Shown here piece after piece: positions 10,216 through 19,436 of a DNA stretch of 64,000 bases. The notes under the pieces are model-generated. The model was not told the origin of the DNA. It worked only from the letters and a program-made list of their open reading frames with translations, and did not search any database. The DNA comes from Luteimicrobium subarcticum (GTDB taxonomy: Bacteria > Actinomycetota > Actinomycetes > Actinomycetales > Cellulomonadaceae), in assembly GCF_002798015.1 (NCBI RefSeq), contig NZ_PGTZ01000011.1:124001-188000 (forward strand). Direction: 5' to 3'. Within the stretch, counting starts at the first letter, position 1. The number at the start of each line of letters is the position of its first letter. A program made the position numbers and the translations under genes.

Positions 10216-10825
10216 GCCGTCCGCCCAGGGTGCGCAGGGCCGCGCGCAGGGTGTCGGCGACGTCGGCCGCGGTCACGGCGTCGCGGCCGTCCGCCGCGAG
10301 CACCTGGGCCACGGCGTCCTCGGCGACCTTGGCGGTCCAGCCCAGGCCCACGAGTGCCTCCGCGACCTCGCCGCGGCGGTCGCCGGGTGCCGACGGCACC
10401 GCTCCCGGCGCCGCCCCCCCGGCGGGGACCCCCAGCTTGCCCGACAGCTCCAGGACGATCCGCTGGGCCCCCTTGCGACCGATGCCGGGCACCCGTTCGA
10501 GCGCCTTGAGGTCGCCGGCCGCCACCGCGGCGCGCAGCGCGTCCGGCGAGTGCACCGCGAGCATCGCCAGGGCGAGCCGTGGCCCGACGCCCGACACCGT
10601 CTGGACCGTTTCGAACACCGTGCGCTCGTCGTCGTCCGCGAACCCGTACAGCGTGATGGCGTCCTCGCGGACCACGGTCGTGACGGAGAGCGTCGTGCTC
10701 TGGCCGTGGCGGACCGCCCCGAGGGTCGCCGGGGTCGCGTGCACGAGGTACCCGACGCCCTGGACGTCCAGGACGACCGCGTCCAGACGGATCGCCGCGA
10801 CGGTTCCGGTGAGCTGGGCGATCAC
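10208..10825 (-). CDS. ruvA: Holliday junction DNA-binding protein RuvA
   Basis: RuvA (205 residues, GTG start) binds four-way junctions and loads RuvB. An N-terminal OB-fold is followed by two helix-hairpin-helix motifs, '[13 protein letters not shown]' and '[13 protein letters not shown]'. A flexible Ala/Gly/Pro linker then leads to the C-terminal RuvB-contacting helices ('[11 protein letters not shown]'). It sits between ruvC and ruvB in the usual order. Confidence 0.96.
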   Translation of the reverse strand: MIAQLTGTVAAIRLDAVVLDVQGVGYLVHATPATLGAVRHGQSTTLSVTTVVREDAITLYGFADDDERTVFETVQTVSGVGPRLALAMLAVHSPDALRAAVAAGDLKALERVPGIGRKGAQRIVLELSGKLGVPAGGAAPGAVPSAPGDRRGEVAEALVGLGWTAKVAEDAVAQVLAADGRDAVTAADVADTLRAALRTLGGRRG

Positions 10826-10889
10826 GTGCGGGTTCCTCCAAGGTCAGGACGGCTGACGGCGGGTGCGAACAGGTGTACGAACGCCAACC

Positions 10890-11468
10890 CTAGCGGCCCT
10901 GGACCCCCGACGGCTTGCGCCGCGCCGCGAGCTCGGCAGCGGCCCAGGCGCGCTGGGCGGGCGTCCCCTCGTGCCGGTCACCGCCCTGGAGCGCGCCCGC
11001 CGGGCGCCACAGGTGGCAGATCGCCAGCGCGAGGGCGTCGGCGGCGTCCGCGGGCTTCGGGAGCGCGTCGAGGCCCAGGATGTTCGCGACCATGCGCTGC
11101 ACCTGTTCCTTGTTCGCACGCCCGGTCCCGGTCACGGCGGCCTTGACCTCCGACGGGGTGTGCAGCGCGACCGGGATGCCGCGGCGCGCCGCCGCGACCA
11201 TGGCGAGCCCGGCGGCCTGCGCGGTGCCCATGACCGTCGCCACGTTGTGCTGCGCGAACACGCGCTCCACGGCGACGACGTCGGGCACGTGGCGGTCCAG
11301 CCACGCGTCGAGACCGTGCGCGATCTCGAGGAGACGCAGGTCGACGGTGGTCGTCGGGGACGTCGTCAGCACGCCGACGGCGACGAGCGCGCTGCGCCGC
11401 CCGGGCAGCGAGTCGACCACCCCGACCCCGCACCGGGTCAGACCGGGATCCACTCCGAGCACGCGCAC
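10890..11468 (-). CDS. ruvC: Crossover junction endodeoxyribonuclease RuvC
   Basis: RuvC (192 residues, GTG start) is the nuclease that resolves Holliday junctions. It has the RNase-H-like fold with its acidic residues visible: Asp7 in '[12 protein letters not shown]', the Glu of '[12 protein letters not shown]', and the C-terminal '[12 protein letters not shown]' Asp/His cluster. It opens the ruvC-ruvA-ruvB group, 64 bp before ruvA, and follows yebC by 70 bp. Confidence 0.96.
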   Translation of the reverse strand: MRVLGVDPGLTRCGVGVVDSLPGRRSALVAVGVLTTSPTTTVDLRLLEIAHGLDAWLDRHVPDVVAVERVFAQHNVATVMGTAQAAGLAMVAAARRGIPVALHTPSEVKAAVTGTGRANKEQVQRMVANILGLDALPKPADAADALALAICHLWRPAGALQGGDRHEGTPAQRAWAAAELAARRKPSGVQGR

Positions 11469-11538
11469 CCGGTCACCCTCTCACGACGAGCACCGCCGCC
11501 CGTGAAGGCTCACGGACGGACGGGACGACCCGGGTGCG

Positions 11539-12294
11539 TCACTCCTCGTCGAGCTCCGCCATGACCTCGTCGGACGCGTCGAAGTTCGCGTACACGTTCT
11601 GCACGTCGTCGCTGTCCTCGAGCGCGTCGATGAGGCGCAGGATCTTGCGCGCGCCGTCGACGTCGACCTCGATCTGCATCGACGGGTGGAACACGACGTC
11701 GGCCGAGTCGTACTCGATGCCGGCCTCCTGGAGGGCGGTGCGCACGGGCACGAGGTCGGTCGCCTCGGTGAGGATCTCGAACGCCTCTCCGAGGTCGGTC
11801 ACCTCCTCGCCGCCGGCGTCGAGGACCGCCATCATGACGTCGTCCTCGGTGGTGCCCTCCTTCGGCACGACGATGATGCCCTTGCGGGAGAACAGGTACG
11901 AGACCGATCCGGGATCGGCGAGCTGGCCGCCGTTGCGGTTGAACGCCATCCGGACCTCGGCGGCGGCACGGTTCTTGTTGTCGGTGAGGCACTCGACCAG
12001 GACGGCGATGCCACCCACGCCGTAGCCCTCGTACATGATCGTCTGGTAGTCCGCGCCGCCGGCCTCCTGGCCGGAGCCGCGCTTGACCGCGCGGTCGATG
12101 TTGTCGTTCGGGACGGACGTCTTCTTCGCCTTCTGGATGGCGTCGAAGAGCGTCGGGTTGCCGGCGACGTCACCGCCGCCCGTGCGGGCCGCGACCTCGA
12201 TGTTCTTGATGAGCTTGGCGAAGAGCTTGCCGCGCTTCGCGTCGATCACGGCCTTCTTGTGCTTGGTGGTAGCCCACTTGGAGTGACCTGACAT
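11539..12294 (-). CDS. YebC/PmpR family protein
   Basis: The 251-residue protein has the invariant N-terminus '[25 protein letters not shown]' region and '[22 protein letters not shown]'. The family was long called a transcriptional regulator; recent work on homologues ties it to translation of difficult (proline-rich) sequences on the ribosome. Linkage to ruvC is a widely conserved arrangement. ATG 12294 is fixed by the family N-terminus; an upstream in-frame extension reads through pdxT and was rejected. Confidence 0.95.
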   Translation of the reverse strand: MSGHSKWATTKHKKAVIDAKRGKLFAKLIKNIEVAARTGGGDVAGNPTLFDAIQKAKKTSVPNDNIDRAVKRGSGQEAGGADYQTIMYEGYGVGGIAVLVECLTDNKNRAAAEVRMAFNRNGGQLADPGSVSYLFSRKGIIVVPKEGTTEDDVMMAVLDAGGEEVTDLGEAFEILTEATDLVPVRTALQEAGIEYDSADVVFHPSMQIEVDVDGARKILRLIDALEDSDDVQNVYANFDASDEVMAELDEE

Positions 12295-12301
12295 GAAGCT
12301 G

Positions 12302-12928
12302 CTACTCCTTGACGCTGGTGGGGCCGGCCTCCCGGACGACCCGGACGAAGAGCTCGTGCACGCGATGGTCACCCGTGATCTCGGGGTGGAACGACGTCGC
12401 GACGAGCGATCCCTGGCGAACTGCAACGATCTTACCGGCGACCGGCGCGGGATAGCCGGACGGGATGCGCGCGAGGACCTCGACGCCCTCCCCCGCCTCC
12501 TCGATCCAGGGCGCGCGGATGAACACCGCGTGGACCGGCTCGGCGAGCCCGTCGAACGACAGGTCGGCCTCGAACGAGTCGACCTGACGCCCGAACGCGT
12601 TACGGCGGACCGTGACGTCCAGGCCACCGAGGGTCTGCTGGTCGGACGTCCCGCCGAGCACCCGGTCAGCCAGCAGGATCATCCCCGCGCACGACCCGTA
12701 CACCGGCAGGCCGGCCGCGATGCGCTCACGCAGCAGGTCGCGCAGCGAGAAGATCCGCAGCAGCTTGTCGATGGTCGTCGACTCACCGCCCGGCAGGACG
12801 AGCCCGTCGACGGCCTCGAGCTCGGACGGGCGACGCACCGCCACGGTCGACGCACCGGCCTCCTCGAGGGCGGCGCGGTGCTCGCGCACGTCGCCTTGCA
12901 GGGCCAGGACACCGATCGTGATCGTCAC
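12302..12928 (-). CDS. pdxT: PLP synthase glutaminase subunit PdxT
   Basis: PdxT (208 residues) releases ammonia from glutamine and passes it to PdxS for pyridoxal 5'-phosphate synthesis. The class-I-like triad is visible: Cys80 in 'YGSCAGMIL', and His and Glu in 'SFHPEI' near the C-terminus, with 'LPGGEST' at about 45-51. GTG 12928 begins '[13 protein letters not shown]', the family N-terminus. A TATCAT box ends 8 nt before this GTG, so the mRNA may be leaderless. Unusually, pdxS is not adjacent: a membrane protein and a NUDIX gene separate them. Confidence 0.95.
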   Translation of the reverse strand: MTITIGVLALQGDVREHRAALEEAGASTVAVRRPSELEAVDGLVLPGGESTTIDKLLRIFSLRDLLRERIAAGLPVYGSCAGMILLADRVLGGTSDQQTLGGLDVTVRRNAFGRQVDSFEADLSFDGLAEPVHAVFIRAPWIEEAGEGVEVLARIPSGYPAPVAGKIVAVRQGSLVATSFHPEITGDHRVHELFVRVVREAGPTSVKE

Positions 12929-12936
12929 GAGGGCCG

Positions 12937-12942
12937 ATGATA
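12937..12942 (-). promoter_or_regulatory. -10 box of pdxT (leaderless type)
   Basis: On the minus strand TATCAT ends 8 nt before GTG 12928. This predicts a transcription start at or within a base or two of the start codon. No Shine-Dalgarno sequence lies in between. Confidence 0.55.
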
Positions 12943-13002
12943 CGTGGCCGCGCTTCCCGGCCGGTCGCGCCCGTCGTCTCCCCCCGGTGCCGACCCCGCT
13001 GG

Positions 13003-13008
13003 TAGCCT
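13003..13008 (+). promoter_or_regulatory. -10 box of the 13017 gene (leaderless type)
   Basis: TAGCCT ends 8 nt before ATG 13017, and no ribosome-binding site lies between them. A leaderless transcript is likely. Confidence 0.5.
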
Positions 13009-13016
13009 CGCCGACC

Positions 13017-13703
13017 ATGACGACGCCGCAGGGGATGCCCGGACCCGTCCCGCCGTACGGGTGGGCTCCTCCGCCCGGCGCGCAGGTGCCGGGTCAGGTC
13101 CCGGGCCAGGTGCCGGTGCAGGGTCCCCGGCGGCGGACGCCCGGCGCGACGGCGCTCATCGTGATCGGCGCCTGCGTGCTCGTGGGCGCGATGGTCGCAG
13201 GGGTCGTCGCCGCGGTCCTGTTCGTGCGGGTGCTCCCCACCGACATCGTGACCTCGGACGGGCACCCCGGTTCCGCGTCGCTGGCGTCGGGCACCGCTCC
13301 CGGGGACGCGACGCTCGGCGTCGACGCCGGCGAGCGGTACGCGGTGTGGTCGGCAAGGAACCCGGGGACCCAGGCGTCGACGCCCGACGACGTCACCGTG
13401 GTGTGCGACGGCGCCCCGGTCGCCGTGACAGGTCCGTCCGTCTCGGGCAGCGTCACGACGAGCGGGACGTCGGCCTACGCCGCCGCCGAGTTCGTCGCAC
13501 CCTCCGACGGGACGTGCACGGTCACGGTCACCGAACCCCTGGGGCGGACCTTCGTCGTGGCGGACGCCGACTCGTTCGGCGCCTTCTTCGGAGGCGTCGC
13601 CGCGACCGTCCTCCTGACCTTCGCAGCCATCGGGCTCGGGCTCGTCGGCGCCGGCCTGCTCGTCGGCGGCATCATCTGGAAGGTCGTGGCGCGCAGCCGC
13701 TGA
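13017..13703 (+). CDS. Two-helix membrane protein of unknown function
   Basis: The 228-residue protein has a Pro/Gly-rich N-terminal 36 residues, including two consecutive 'VPGQ' units. A membrane helix follows at about 45-70 ('[26 protein letters not shown]'-type composition), then an external domain of about 120 residues with two cysteines, and a second, Gly/Ala-rich membrane helix near the C-terminus. This is the layout of many uncharacterised actinobacterial envelope proteins. No enzyme motif was recognised. It lies opposite to pdxT and pdxS and separates them. The start is supported by a TAGCCT box immediately upstream. Confidence 0.75.
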   Translation: MTTPQGMPGPVPPYGWAPPPGAQVPGQVPGQVPVQGPRRRTPGATALIVIGACVLVGAMVAGVVAAVLFVRVLPTDIVTSDGHPGSASLASGTAPGDATLGVDAGERYAVWSARNPGTQASTPDDVTVVCDGAPVAVTGPSVSGSVTTSGTSAYAAAEFVAPSDGTCTVTVTEPLGRTFVVADADSFGAFFGGVAATVLLTFAAIGLGLVGAGLLVGGIIWKVVARSR

Positions 13704-13743
13704 GCCGCCGGCGCCGCCGGACCCCGGGCATCAGCCGGGCGAG

Positions 13744-14310
13744 CTAGTCGTCGTGCTCCTCGCCGAGGTGCCGGACCGTCCCGTCCCAGCCGGCGAGCAG
13801 CGTCTCGACCACGTCGGGGAGCGCGACCGGGAAGACCTCGAGGGTCTGTGCGCGCAGCTCGTCGACGCTCATCCAGCGCAGCTCGTCGAGGAGCTCGCGC
13901 TCGACGTCGGTCCAGCCGTCCACGGAGAAGCCCGCGCCGGCACCCCCGGTACCGTCACCGGCGCTGTGGGTCGACACGCGCGCGACGTAGAACTCCTCGT
14001 CCTGCCGGCAGGTCTCGGTGAGGAACGCGAAGATCCCGCTGCGGGTCATGACCGGGCCGACGAGCGCGTCGTCCGTCAGCACGATCCCGGTCTCCTCACG
14101 CACCTCGCGCAGCGCGGCCTCGCGCGAGGTCTCCCCCGCGTCGATGCCGCCGCCCACCGTGAACCACCAGGAGCGCTCGGGCTGGTCCGCGTCGTGACCC
14201 CGGACGAGCAGCACCCGCCCCGCGGCGTCGAGCAGGATGACCCGCGCCGCGCGGCGGAACCGCAGCCCGTCGGAGCCGACGACCCAGTCCGGCCCGAGCG
14301 CCGGGGTCAC
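13744..14310 (-). CDS. NUDIX hydrolase
   Basis: The 188-residue protein carries a complete Nudix box: Gly54, Glu60 and REVREETGI at 68-76, matching G-x5-E-x7-REUxEExGU. The substrate cannot be read from sequence; the family hydrolyses nucleoside diphosphates linked to another group. The gene starts inside the pdxS stop (4-bp ATGA overlap) and is therefore probably translated with pdxS. Cofactor or nucleotide clean-up is possible but unproven. Confidence 0.9.
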   Translation of the reverse strand: MTPALGPDWVVGSDGLRFRRAARVILLDAAGRVLLVRGHDADQPERSWWFTVGGGIDAGETSREAALREVREETGIVLTDDALVGPVMTRSGIFAFLTETCRQDEEFYVARVSTHSAGDGTGGAGAGFSVDGWTDVERELLDELRWMSVDELRAQTLEVFPVALPDVVETLLAGWDGTVRHLGEEHDD

Positions 14311-15239
14311 CAGCCGCGCTCGGCGAGGCGGTGCGGCTGCGGGATCTCGTCGACGTTGATGCCGACCATCGCCTCGCCGAGGCCGCGCGACACGTTCGCG
14401 ATGACGTCGGGGTCGTCGAAGAACGTGGTCGCCTTGACGACGGCGGCGGCGCGCTCGGCCGGGTTGCCGGACTTGAAGATGCCGGAGCCGACGAACACGC
14501 CCTCAGCACCGAGCTGCATCATCATCGCGGCGTCGGCCGGGGTCGCGATGCCACCCGCGGTGAAGAGCACGACGGGGAGCTTGCCCGTGGTCGCGACCTC
14601 CTTGACGAGCTCGTACGGCGCCTGGAGCTCCTTGGCGGCCACGAACAGCTCGTCCTCGGGGAGCGACGTGAGGCGGCGGATCTCCTGCCGGATCTGGCGC
14701 ATGTGCGTCGTCGCGTTCGAGACGTCACCGGTGCCGGCCTCGCCCTTGGAGCGGATCATCGCCGCGCCCTCGGTGATGCGGCGCAGCGCCTCGCCCAGGT
14801 TCGTCGCACCGCACACGAACGGCACGGTGAACTGCCACTTGTCGATGTGGTTGGCGTAGTCGGCCGGGGTCAGGACCTCGGACTCGTCGACGTAGTCGAC
14901 GCCGAGGGACTGCAGCACCTGCGCCTCGACGAAGTGCCCGATGCGGGCCTTCGCCATGACGGGGATCGAGACGGCCTCGATGATGCCGTCGATCATGTCG
15001 GGGTCGCTCATGCGCGACACGCCGCCCTGCGCCCGGATGTCGGCCGGGACGCGCTCGAGCGCCATGACGGCGACGGCGCCGGCGTCCTCGGCGATCTTCG
15101 CCTGGTCGGGCGTGACGACGTCCATGATCACGCCACCCTTGAGCATCTCGGCCATGCCGCGCTTCACCCGCGCGGTGCCCACGGAGGGGCTCGTGGCGGC
15201 GGCAGTCGGCTCGGTGTCGCGGAGGGTGGGGTCGGTCAC
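14307..15239 (-). CDS. pdxS: PLP synthase catalytic subunit PdxS
   Basis: PdxS (310 residues, GTG start) condenses ribose 5-phosphate, glyceraldehyde 3-phosphate and ammonia into pyridoxal 5'-phosphate. The barrel signatures '[32 protein letters not shown]' (in part), '[10 protein letters not shown]' with Lys97, and '[15 protein letters not shown]' are intact. The first 20 or so residues are a variable extension. PdxT lies about 1.4 kb further along the same strand. Confidence 0.97.
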   Translation of the reverse strand: MTDPTLRDTEPTAAATSPSVGTARVKRGMAEMLKGGVIMDVVTPDQAKIAEDAGAVAVMALERVPADIRAQGGVSRMSDPDMIDGIIEAVSIPVMAKARIGHFVEAQVLQSLGVDYVDESEVLTPADYANHIDKWQFTVPFVCGATNLGEALRRITEGAAMIRSKGEAGTGDVSNATTHMRQIRQEIRRLTSLPEDELFVAAKELQAPYELVKEVATTGKLPVVLFTAGGIATPADAAMMMQLGAEGVFVGSGIFKSGNPAERAAAVVKATTFFDDPDVIANVSRGLGEAMVGINVDEIPQPHRLAERGW

Positions 15240-15332
15240 GGTGCTGTCCTCGCTCTGGGGTGCTCGGGAGTGGTCGTTCGGGGCCCCTGCGCGCGGGCGC
15301 GGGTCACGACCCGGGCCGACGAGGGAACGACG

Positions 15333-15929
15333 TCATCCTACGCCGACGGCGCCGTCCGCCGGCGTGGGCGCCGACGTCGCGAGACCGTGCAGCGCCTCGG
15401 GCGAGGTGTCGTCCAGCTCGGTCGTCTGCGGCATGGGCGCCCGGCCCGCGAGCCGCAGCAGGCGCGCGTACCACTTGCGGCGCATCCGCTGGGTCTGGGC
15501 CACGGCGTCGTTGTGGAACCGGCGCGCGAGCTGCGCCCGGTACCAGGTGGCGGCGAGCTCACCGAGGACCTCGCCGCCGCGCGGGTCGCGCGCCCACCGC
15601 GCGACCTCGTCGGGGTCGTCGAGGGTCGCGCGCAGGATGGCGGACAGGTCCGACTCGGCGCGCAGCCGTCGCTCGTCGCGCAGGTCGACGGCGTCGAGGA
15701 CGCGCTGCGCGGCGTCGGCCACGAGCACCGCGCTCGCCGGGTCGACGATCCCGGAGGCGGCCAGCGCCCGGGCGGCGGACGCCCGGCGCACGAGCTGGGT
15801 GTCGAGCGCGAGCCGGGACGCGATGACCTTGCGGTGCAGCCGGTCGATGCGCGTCGCGCCCGCCCAGGCGAACCACACGGCGAGCACCACCACCAGGCCG
15901 ACGAGCGCGGCCGTCGCGTACCAGGTCAT
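15333..15929 (-). CDS. Membrane-anchored LemA-like protein
   Basis: The 198-residue protein begins with a hydrophobic helix ('YATAALVGLVVVLAVWFAWAG', residues 4-24). A helical domain follows that starts 'RIDRLHRKVIASRLALDTQLVRRA' and contains 'ARRFHNDAV'; both are reminiscent of LemA-family coiled bundles. The match is remote and made by eye. The gene overlaps the pimA stop by 4 bp, so it is likely co-translated with the phosphatidylinositol mannoside genes. Its role there is unknown. Confidence 0.7.
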   Translation of the reverse strand: MTWYATAALVGLVVVLAVWFAWAGATRIDRLHRKVIASRLALDTQLVRRASAARALAASGIVDPASAVLVADAAQRVLDAVDLRDERRLRAESDLSAILRATLDDPDEVARWARDPRGGEVLGELAATWYRAQLARRFHNDAVAQTQRMRRKWYARLLRLAGRAPMPQTTELDDTSPEALHGLATSAPTPADGAVGVG

Positions 15930-17215
15930 CGGGTCTCCCCCTCACGGCGGGACTCGACGAGCCGGGGCCACAGCCCCGCGCCCGGCCCGGCGCCGGCGTC
16001 CGGGTCCTGCGCGACGCGGCCGTGCGCGGCACGCGTCTCCAGGACCATGTCGTAGACGGCGAGGACCTGCGCGGTCACGGTGGACCAGTCGTAGCGTGTC
16101 ACCCACCGTCGGGCGTGCTCCACGAGCGCGGCGCGGCGCGGCGCGTCCGCCAGGACGTCGGACAGCGCGTCCGCGAGAGCGCCCGGGTCACCGACCGAGA
16201 ACAGCGCACCCGCGCGGCCCTCGTCGAGCACGCGGCGGAACGCGCCAAGGTCGCTCGCGACGACGCACGAGCCGGCGCTCATCGCCTCGACGAGCACGAT
16301 CCCGAAGCTCTCGCCGCCGATCTGCGGTGCCACGTACACGTCGACCGACGACAGCAGCGCGGCCTTCTCGTCGTCGGTGATCGAGCCGAGGAACTCGACC
16401 GACGACGCGGCGTCGCCGAGCGCCTCGATCGCGTCCGCCCTGCCCTGGTCGCCGCGCCCGGCGACGAGGAACCGCGCGCCCGGGAACCGTTCGAGCACCC
16501 GCGGGACGGCCTGGACCAGCACCTGCAGGCCCTTGCGCGGCTCGTCGAGACGTCCGAGGAACGCCACCGTGGGCGCCTCGGGTGTCCCCGTCCAGCGCGG
16601 GTCCGTCGGGGCGTCCGAGAACGCGTCCACGTAGACGCCGTTCGGGATGACGACCGCGTCCCCGCCGAGGTGCTCGGTCAGCGTGCGTCGGGCGTCCTCG
16701 GACACCGCGATGCGGGCGGAGATCTTCTCGAGGCTCTGCCGCACGAGCGGGTAGGCGACCTGCAGGGCGCGCGACCGCACGAGCGCGGTGTGGAAGGTCG
16801 CGACGACCGGCCCCTGGGCGAGCCACAGCGCCAGCATGCTGAGCGACGGGGTGACGGGCTCGTGCAGGTGCAGCACGTCGAACTCGCCCGCCTCGAGCCA
16901 GCGCCGCACGCGTGCCGCGGTCCGGGGCCCGAACGTCATGCGCGCCACCGAGCCGTTGTACGGGACCGCCACGGCGCGCCCCGCGGACGTCATGTAGGGC
17001 GGGACGGGCGTGTCGTCGTCGGCGGGGACGAGCACGGACACGTCGTGCCCGCGCGCGATGAGCGCCTCCGCGAGGTCCCGGACGTGGAACTGGACGCCGC
17101 CGGGCACGTCGTACGAGTACGGGCACACGATGCCGACGCGCAGGCCCGCGGACGGCGCCTCGGCCGAGAGTGCGTCGGCCTGCGGCGCCGCGGCGCGCTC
17201 GGGCTCCGGGGTCAT
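15926..17215 (-). CDS. pimA: GDP-mannose-dependent phosphatidylinositol mannosyltransferase (PimA-like)
   Basis: The 429-residue GT4-family glycosyltransferase is predicted to add the first mannose to phosphatidylinositol on the cytoplasmic membrane face. Visible motifs are the N-terminal loop 'YDVPGGVQFH' (35-44), His118 in 'HLHEP', the donor-site segment GRLDEPRKGL (221-230), and GESFGIVLVEAM (301 on), which holds the paired Glu of the EX7E motif. ATG 17215 overlaps the preceding acyltransferase stop by 4 bp. The C-terminus has a Gly/Ala/Pro-rich tail. The neighbours (pgsA, acyltransferase) support the substrate. Confidence 0.93.
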   Translation of the reverse strand: MTPEPERAAAPQADALSAEAPSAGLRVGIVCPYSYDVPGGVQFHVRDLAEALIARGHDVSVLVPADDDTPVPPYMTSAGRAVAVPYNGSVARMTFGPRTAARVRRWLEAGEFDVLHLHEPVTPSLSMLALWLAQGPVVATFHTALVRSRALQVAYPLVRQSLEKISARIAVSEDARRTLTEHLGGDAVVIPNGVYVDAFSDAPTDPRWTGTPEAPTVAFLGRLDEPRKGLQVLVQAVPRVLERFPGARFLVAGRGDQGRADAIEALGDAASSVEFLGSITDDEKAALLSSVDVYVAPQIGGESFGIVLVEAMSAGSCVVASDLGAFRRVLDEGRAGALFSVGDPGALADALSDVLADAPRRAALVEHARRWVTRYDWSTVTAQVLAVYDMVLETRAAHGRVAQDPDAGAGPGAGLWPRLVESRREGETR

Positions 17216-18162
17216 GCACCCTCCGCGGTGGTGGCGGCGTACCGCACGGGGTCGAGGTCGGCGACGAACACCTTCTGCAGCATGTGCCAGTCCTCGGGCC
17301 GTTCGCGGATGGACGCGCCGAGGAAGTCCACCCAGCGCTGCGTCATGTCGGCGACCCGGTCGGCACGCGGCAACGACTCGTCGGGAGCGATCTGCTCCGA
17401 GAACGTGACCGAGAGACCCCACGGCGACCCGGCCGCGCGACGGCGCGACCCGCGGAGCCGCTCGTAGTGGACGGCGACCGCGAAGAGCGGGACCCCCGCC
17501 ATCTGGGCGAGCGCGGCGGGGCCGGCCGCGACGCGCGTGCGCTCGCCGAACAGGTCGACCTCGATGCCGTGCGCGGTGAGATCGCGGTCCGCGAGCAGCG
17601 GGAGGACGCTCCCCCCGGCGCGAGCCGCGCGGACCAGGTCGCGGAACACGCCGTCGTCGCCGAGGGCGAGGATGCGCATGCCCAGCGCAGTGCGGAAGGA
17701 GAGGAACTCCTGGAACACCTCCTCTGGTCGCAGGCGCTCGGCGACCGTCACGACGGGCATCCAGGTCGCGCTCGACCACGCGCCCGCGAGGTCCCAGTTG
17801 CCCATGTGGCCCAGGGCCAGCGAGAGCGAGCGACCTTCGTCGAGGAACGGCTGCACGACCTCGACGTTGGTCAGGCGCACCCGTGCCGCGATCTGCCCCG
17901 GCGTCGAGCCGGCGAGGGCGAACGCCTCCCGGAAGTAGCGCATGTACGACCGCATGCCGGCGCGCGACGTGCGTCGCAGCTCGCGGTGCGAGGCGTCCGG
18001 CAGCGCCCGCGCCAGGTTCCTCTCGAGCTGGTCCACTCCCCCGCGGCGCAGCAGCCAGCACACGTCCGACACCACGGTGAAGCCGGCGCGCAGCACCGGT
18101 CCCGGGACCTTCGGGGCCCAGCGCCACGCCGCGGCGTAGAGGCGCCCGGTGTCGAGCCTCAC
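17212..18162 (-). CDS. Phosphatidylinositol mannoside acyltransferase (LpxL/HtrB fold)
   Basis: The 316-residue protein (GTG start) carries the HX4D acyltransferase motif, His119 to Asp124 in 'LGHMGNWD', and the family's 'PLLADRDL' and 'GPAALAQMAGVPLFAVAV' segments. In mycobacteria the equivalent gene between pgsA and pimA encodes PatA, which acylates the mannose of PIM1. The same order here supports that role. Start and stop overlap the flanking genes by 4 bp each (GTGA and ATGA). Confidence 0.92.
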   Translation of the reverse strand: MRLDTGRLYAAAWRWAPKVPGPVLRAGFTVVSDVCWLLRRGGVDQLERNLARALPDASHRELRRTSRAGMRSYMRYFREAFALAGSTPGQIAARVRLTNVEVVQPFLDEGRSLSLALGHMGNWDLAGAWSSATWMPVVTVAERLRPEEVFQEFLSFRTALGMRILALGDDGVFRDLVRAARAGGSVLPLLADRDLTAHGIEVDLFGERTRVAAGPAALAQMAGVPLFAVAVHYERLRGSRRRAAGSPWGLSVTFSEQIAPDESLPRADRVADMTQRWVDFLGASIRERPEDWHMLQKVFVADLDPVRYAATTAEGA

Positions 18163-18794
18163 GCGGCGTCGACCTCCCCGGACGCCGCCTTCGCCTGGCG
18201 GTGCACGGCCGCCATGCGCTGCACGACCGTCACCGCGCTCGCCAGCGCCAGCAGGTACAGGACGACGACGAGGACGATCTCCGGCACGCCCAGCCCGACG
18301 AGACCGGCGACCGTGAGCGAGATGACGAGCCGCTCGCCGCGCTCCGCGATCCCGACGTTGGCGTCGAAGCCGAGCGACTCGCCCTTGGCACGGGCGTAGG
18401 GCACGACGCCGCCGATCGCGAGGCACGCGAGGGCCGAGATGAGCCCCCACGGCTCGAGCGACGGGTCGCCGTGCTGCACGAACCACAGGGCCAGCCCGAC
18501 GAAGATCGCACCGTCGACGACGCGGTCGAGCGTCGAGTCGAGGAACGCGCCCCACACGCTGACGCGGTCCGCGAGGCGCGCCATCGTCCCGTCGAGCGCG
18601 TCGGACAGCGTGAACACGCCGATGACGATCGCCGCGGCCACCAGGTGGCCGGTCGGGAACAGCCAGAGCGCGGCGACGATCGCGCCGAACGCGCCGGTGA
18701 AGGTGATGGCGTCGGGGCTCACCCCGTGGTCGAGGAGGAACTGCGCGACCGGGCGCACGAGCCGCCCGAACCCTCCGCGGAGCTTGCTGATCAC
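18159..18794 (-). CDS. pgsA: Phosphatidylinositol phosphate synthase, CDP-alcohol phosphatidyltransferase
   Basis: The 211-residue membrane enzyme transfers a phosphatidyl group from CDP-diacylglycerol to inositol phosphate. The complete CDP-AP signature is present: Asp65, Asp68, Gly69, Ala72, Arg73, Gly82, Asp86 and Asp90 in 'SDALDGTMAR...GAFLDSTLD'. About six hydrophobic segments follow the expected topology. It overlaps the HIT gene upstream and the acyltransferase downstream by 4 bp each. Confidence 0.94.
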   Translation of the reverse strand: MISKLRGGFGRLVRPVAQFLLDHGVSPDAITFTGAFGAIVAALWLFPTGHLVAAAIVIGVFTLSDALDGTMARLADRVSVWGAFLDSTLDRVVDGAIFVGLALWFVQHGDPSLEPWGLISALACLAIGGVVPYARAKGESLGFDANVGIAERGERLVISLTVAGLVGLGVPEIVLVVVLYLLALASAVTVVQRMAAVHRQAKAASGEVDAA

Positions 18795-19414
18795 GACGCG
18801 TCCTCCCCGCCGTCGGACGGCTGCGACGGCGCGCCCCAGGCGGCGGCCAGACGCGCGCGCGTGTCGGCGAGCAGCTCGGGCACCGCCTTGGTGCGCGCGA
18901 CGATCGGCAGGAAGTTCGCGTCACCCGACCAGCGCGGCACGACGTGCTGGTGGAGGTGTGCGGCGATGCCCGCTCCCCCGGCCTCGCCGAGGTTCGTGCC
19001 GAGGTTGAACCCCTGCGGCGCGTAGACGGCGCGCAGCGCCTCGATCGCGGTGCGCGTCATCGCGGCCAGCTCGGCCGCCTCGTCGACCGTCAGCTCGGTG
19101 TAGTCCGACACGTGCCGGTACGGGCACAGCATGAGGTGGCCGGCGTTGTACGGGTACAGGTTGAGGATCGCGAAGACCGTGCGTCCGCGCGCCACGATCA
19201 GCCCGTCCTCGTCGCTCCCGCCCTGCACCCGGCAGAACGGGCACTGGGACGCCGACGCGTCGCCGGGCTTGTCCTGCCCGCCGATGTAGACCATCCGGTG
19301 CGGCGTCCACAGGCGACCCAGCCCGTCGGCCTCACCCGGGTGGTCCGCCGGCGTCTCCACCAGCGGACCGTCCGGGGTCGGCACGACGCCCGGGCCGTCG
19401 GGTTGCGTGCTCAC
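18791..19414 (-). CDS. HIT-family nucleotide hydrolase/phosphorylase
   Basis: The 207-residue protein has the histidine triad HLHQH (153-157), with 'YPYNAGHLMLCPYRHV' upstream of it, and a CPFC pair at 58-61 that may bind zinc together with later residues. In M. tuberculosis the gene between thrS and pgsA is related to the diadenosine tetraphosphate phosphorylase Rv2613c, a likely orthologue by position. GTG 19414 is chosen; an upstream in-frame extension runs into thrS. Confidence 0.9.
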   Translation of the reverse strand: MSTQPDGPGVVPTPDGPLVETPADHPGEADGLGRLWTPHRMVYIGGQDKPGDASASQCPFCRVQGGSDEDGLIVARGRTVFAILNLYPYNAGHLMLCPYRHVSDYTELTVDEAAELAAMTRTAIEALRAVYAPQGFNLGTNLGEAGGAGIAAHLHQHVVPRWSGDANFLPIVARTKAVPELLADTRARLAAAWGAPSQPSDGGEDAS

Positions 19415-19436
19415 GTCGACTCCCCCGCGCGCCCGG

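Noticed and set aside
11500-11515. Terminator between yebC and ruvC
   Set aside because: CCGTGA/TCACGG is only a 6-bp stem without a U-tract, too weak to call.
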